Position numbers and translations under genes: made by a program. The notes below the pieces were generated by a model. The model did not search any database and had not been told where the DNA came from. It saw only the letters and a list, made by a program, of their open reading frames with translations. Below are positions 62,392 to 64,000 of a stretch of DNA of 64,000 bases, piece after piece (within the stretch, counting starts at the first letter, position 1; the number at the start of each line of letters is the position of its first letter). The stretch comes from Brevibacterium sp. RIT 803 (GTDB taxonomy: Bacteria; Actinomycetota; Actinomycetes; Actinomycetales; Brevibacteriaceae). The stretch covers positions 558,001 through 622,000 of the forward strand of contig NZ_JAFEMW010000002.1 of assembly GCF_016892625.1 (NCBI RefSeq). Reading direction: 5' to 3'.

Positions 62392-63000
62392 TCAGTCCTG
62401 GATCAGCTTCTCGACCCGAACGATGTAGTGGGAGGAATCGAGGCCGTCGACGAGGATCGTCGCCGAATACTTATCGTTGGCTCCGGTCACGATCCAATTC
62501 GGCTTGAGGACTCCGCTGGGTGCAGCGGCTTCGTCAATACTGATGCCCATACCCAGCTTCACCGTCTTCACAACCTTCGTGCGCACCAGTGAACGCGCTG
62601 TTCGTCTCACCTGGTCCACACCCGGCTGGCGGCCGCCCTGATCCGAGGATTCGAAGGCATCAACCCAGTCAGCGACGGCCACACCTTCTCCACGGGGTTC
62701 GAAGTCCGCGATGTAGCCCTTGCCCGAGTAGGCGTTGACCAGAACGTTCATCCGTTGGCCCGGCGACACCGCAGACCCTGGTTTCGCGGATCGGGTGAAT
62801 ACGCCGCGGGTCCGTGCGCGCAGCGCCGTCCACCAGAACGGGTGGAGCACTTCCCTGACCTCAGCCTCCGCGTCGGGGAGCTTGCGCTGGAATACGGCGA
62901 GCGCCTCGGCGGCGGTGATGTTCGGTGCCAGCTTCAGCACAGAATCAGGAGCGATCAGACTGGACTCGCCAGCAGAACCGGACACAGAATGCTCACGCAT
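62392..63000 (-). CDS. Unknown protein encoded behind a sodium:solute symporter
   Basis: About 202 residues from ATG 63000, which overlaps the symporter stop by 8 bp. No signal peptide or helix is visible. Residues 30-80 have helical AAEALAVFQRKLPDAEAEV. The middle part contains short strands (MNVLVNAYSGKGYIADFEPR) followed by a charged helix, and the C-terminus is strand-rich (WIVTGANDKYSATILVDGLD). I do not recognise the family. Coupling to the symporter suggests a partner or processing role, but no function can be assigned. Confidence 0.6.
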   Translation of the reverse strand: MREHSVSGSAGESSLIAPDSVLKLAPNITAAEALAVFQRKLPDAEAEVREVLHPFWWTALRARTRGVFTRSAKPGSAVSPGQRMNVLVNAYSGKGYIADFEPRGEGVAVADWVDAFESSDQGGRQPGVDQVRRTARSLVRTKVVKTVKLGMGISIDEAAAPSGVLKPNWIVTGANDKYSATILVDGLDSSHYIVRVEKLIQD

Positions 63001-64000
63001 CTTTGGGCACCTGTGCTGCCAGCGCATCGTTCTGGCCGGTGAGCATGTGGGCTGGGATGGCGCCGATCTTGTCTGTCTCTTTCAATGCGGCGACGACGTG
63101 TGCGGGCACTGGGTGGGACTTCTGGGTGGCCAGAGACACGAGGATGAGTGCCAGGGTTGAGCAGACGATGCCGATTCCCATCGGGTCGACGCCAGTGGCG
63201 TCGACGAGTCCGGTCAGCTGCCAGACGACCGAGGACACGGTTCCGAGCACCATCGAGGAGATCGCACCAGGAACATTGGCCTTCTTCCACCACGCTGCGG
63301 CCACGTAGACGGGAACGAATGCGGCACCGAGCACGGTCGTGGAGAAGATGACCACCTCGGCGACGGCCGGCGGATCGTTGACGGCGACGATATAGCCGAT
63401 GATGGCGAGGATGAGGACGGTGAAGCGCGAGACCCACACGGACTGGCTGTCGGACATGTCCTTTTTGATGAAGCGCTGGAACAGGTCCTGGCTGGCGATC
63501 GTGCCCGACTGCAGAAGCAGTGCGTCCGCGGTCGACATGATGGCCGCCATGATGCCGGCCATGACGATGCCGACGGCGAAGTTCGGCAGCACCGTGTCTG
63601 CGACTTGGAACACCGCGAGTTCAGGGTTGTCGAGGTTGGGCAGGATGATGAGCGCCATGATGCCCACGATGTAGGGGGCGGGGATGAACAGGAGGTTGAA
63701 GCCGGTGGCGTACATGCTCGCTGTGCGCGCGACCGAGGGCCGCTTCATGGCCATGTGGCTGACGTTGACGTGCGGCCAGCCCATGTAGCCGATGGAGAAT
63801 ACGAGGACCGCGCCGATGATGACGCCCCACTGGACGGAGCCGATGCCCTCGGGGCCCCACATGGTCAGCAGGTTCGGGTTGATCTCACCGACGGCATTGT
63901 TGCCGGCCGTCCAACCGCCGACTGCCTGCAGCGTGCCGATGAGAATCCAGACCATGCCGATGAGCATGATGATGGCCTGCACGAAGTCGGTGTAGGCCAC
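62993..64000 (-). CDS. Sodium:solute symporter (SSS family), C-terminal part
   Basis: A 335-residue C-terminal part of an SSS-family symporter; the 5' end lies beyond 64000. Seven or more helices remain. MAYTDFVQAIIMLIGMVWIL, GWPHVNVSHMAMKRPS, ISTADALLLQSGTIASQDLF-like region (here MSTADALLLQSGTIASQDLF) and FVPVYVAAAWWKKANVPGA are characteristic. It would take up a carboxylate, proline or pantothenate with Na+. The MSTADALLLQSGT Na+-site motif is intact. Confidence 0.9.
   Translation of the reverse strand: MAYTDFVQAIIMLIGMVWILIGTLQAVGGWTAGNNAVGEINPNLLTMWGPEGIGSVQWGVIIGAVLVFSIGYMGWPHVNVSHMAMKRPSVARTASMYATGFNLLFIPAPYIVGIMALIILPNLDNPELAVFQVADTVLPNFAVGIVMAGIMAAIMSTADALLLQSGTIASQDLFQRFIKKDMSDSQSVWVSRFTVLILAIIGYIVAVNDPPAVAEVVIFSTTVLGAAFVPVYVAAAWWKKANVPGAISSMVLGTVSSVVWQLTGLVDATGVDPMGIGIVCSTLALILVSLATQKSHPVPAHVVAALKETDKIGAIPAHMLTGQNDALAAQVPKDA

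Overview
The window reads as chromosome of a high-GC Gram-positive actinobacterium. The signs are GC-rich third codon positions, GTG and TTG starts behind strong GGAGG sites, a DtxR/IdeR-type iron box, and actinobacterial-style catabolic clusters. The gene set fits a Brevibacterium-like member of the Micrococcales, but that is inference from gene content, not from a marker gene.

Layout. 1-0.1 kb: the His-rich N-terminus of a metal-transporting ATPase-type protein on the minus strand, with a CsoR-like operator. 0.3-5.0 kb: a four-gene operon for a four-carbon sugar acid (GntP permease, DUF1537 kinase, PdxA2 dehydrogenase, DeoR regulator). 5.1-6.3 kb: a quinone-oxidoreductase-like gene and a relic of a solute-binding protein. 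6.3-11.4 kb: a resorcinol/hydroxyquinol pathway (FAD monooxygenase, maleylacetate reductase, intradiol dioxygenase) with a divergent AraC regulator. 11.4-20 kb: universal stress protein plus APC permease, an MHS-family symporter, a LysR regulator, and a TAXI-TRAP transporter.

20.0-26.9 kb is the most unusual region. A NERD-nuclease/UvrD-like helicase pseudogene is cut in two by a 5,289-bp element at 20738-26026. The element has 62-bp terminal inverted repeats and a 9-bp target duplication. It carries no recognisable transposase. Its cargo is a DUF6506 protein, a SulP permease fused to a beta-carbonic anhydrase, a truncated LysE exporter, a VOC protein and a SnoaL-like protein. Further copies of its end sequence lie inside it, one forming a palindrome with the left end and one solitary at 24949.

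27-38.3 kb: an acyl-CoA degradation locus (two acyl-CoA ligases, two acyl-CoA dehydrogenases, thiolase, two SDRs of which one is internally deleted, an APH-like kinase, an MDR enzyme and a TetR regulator). 38.4-42.2 kb: an SbcC/SbcD-like (YhaN/YhaO-like) nuclease pair. 42.3-46.5 kb: an iron-box-preceded siderophore ABC importer. 46.5-50.1 kb: a MatC-like carboxylate permease with a PrpF-type isomerase and a divergent LysR regulator. 50.1-52.7 kb: another LysR gene and malate:quinone oxidoreductase, whose 3' end runs into a 15-bp minisatellite. 53-61 kb: a seven-gene operon joining a Dpp-type peptide importer to an isoaspartyl dipeptidase and an NhaC-family antiporter. 61-64 kb: an AraC regulator, a frameshifted VOC gene, an unknown protein and a sodium:solute symporter that runs off the window.

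Most genes are scavenging modules: a transporter next to one to three catabolic enzymes and a local regulator. Four-base ATGA/GTGA overlaps mark translational coupling in nearly every operon. No rRNA, tRNA or CRISPR array was recognised.
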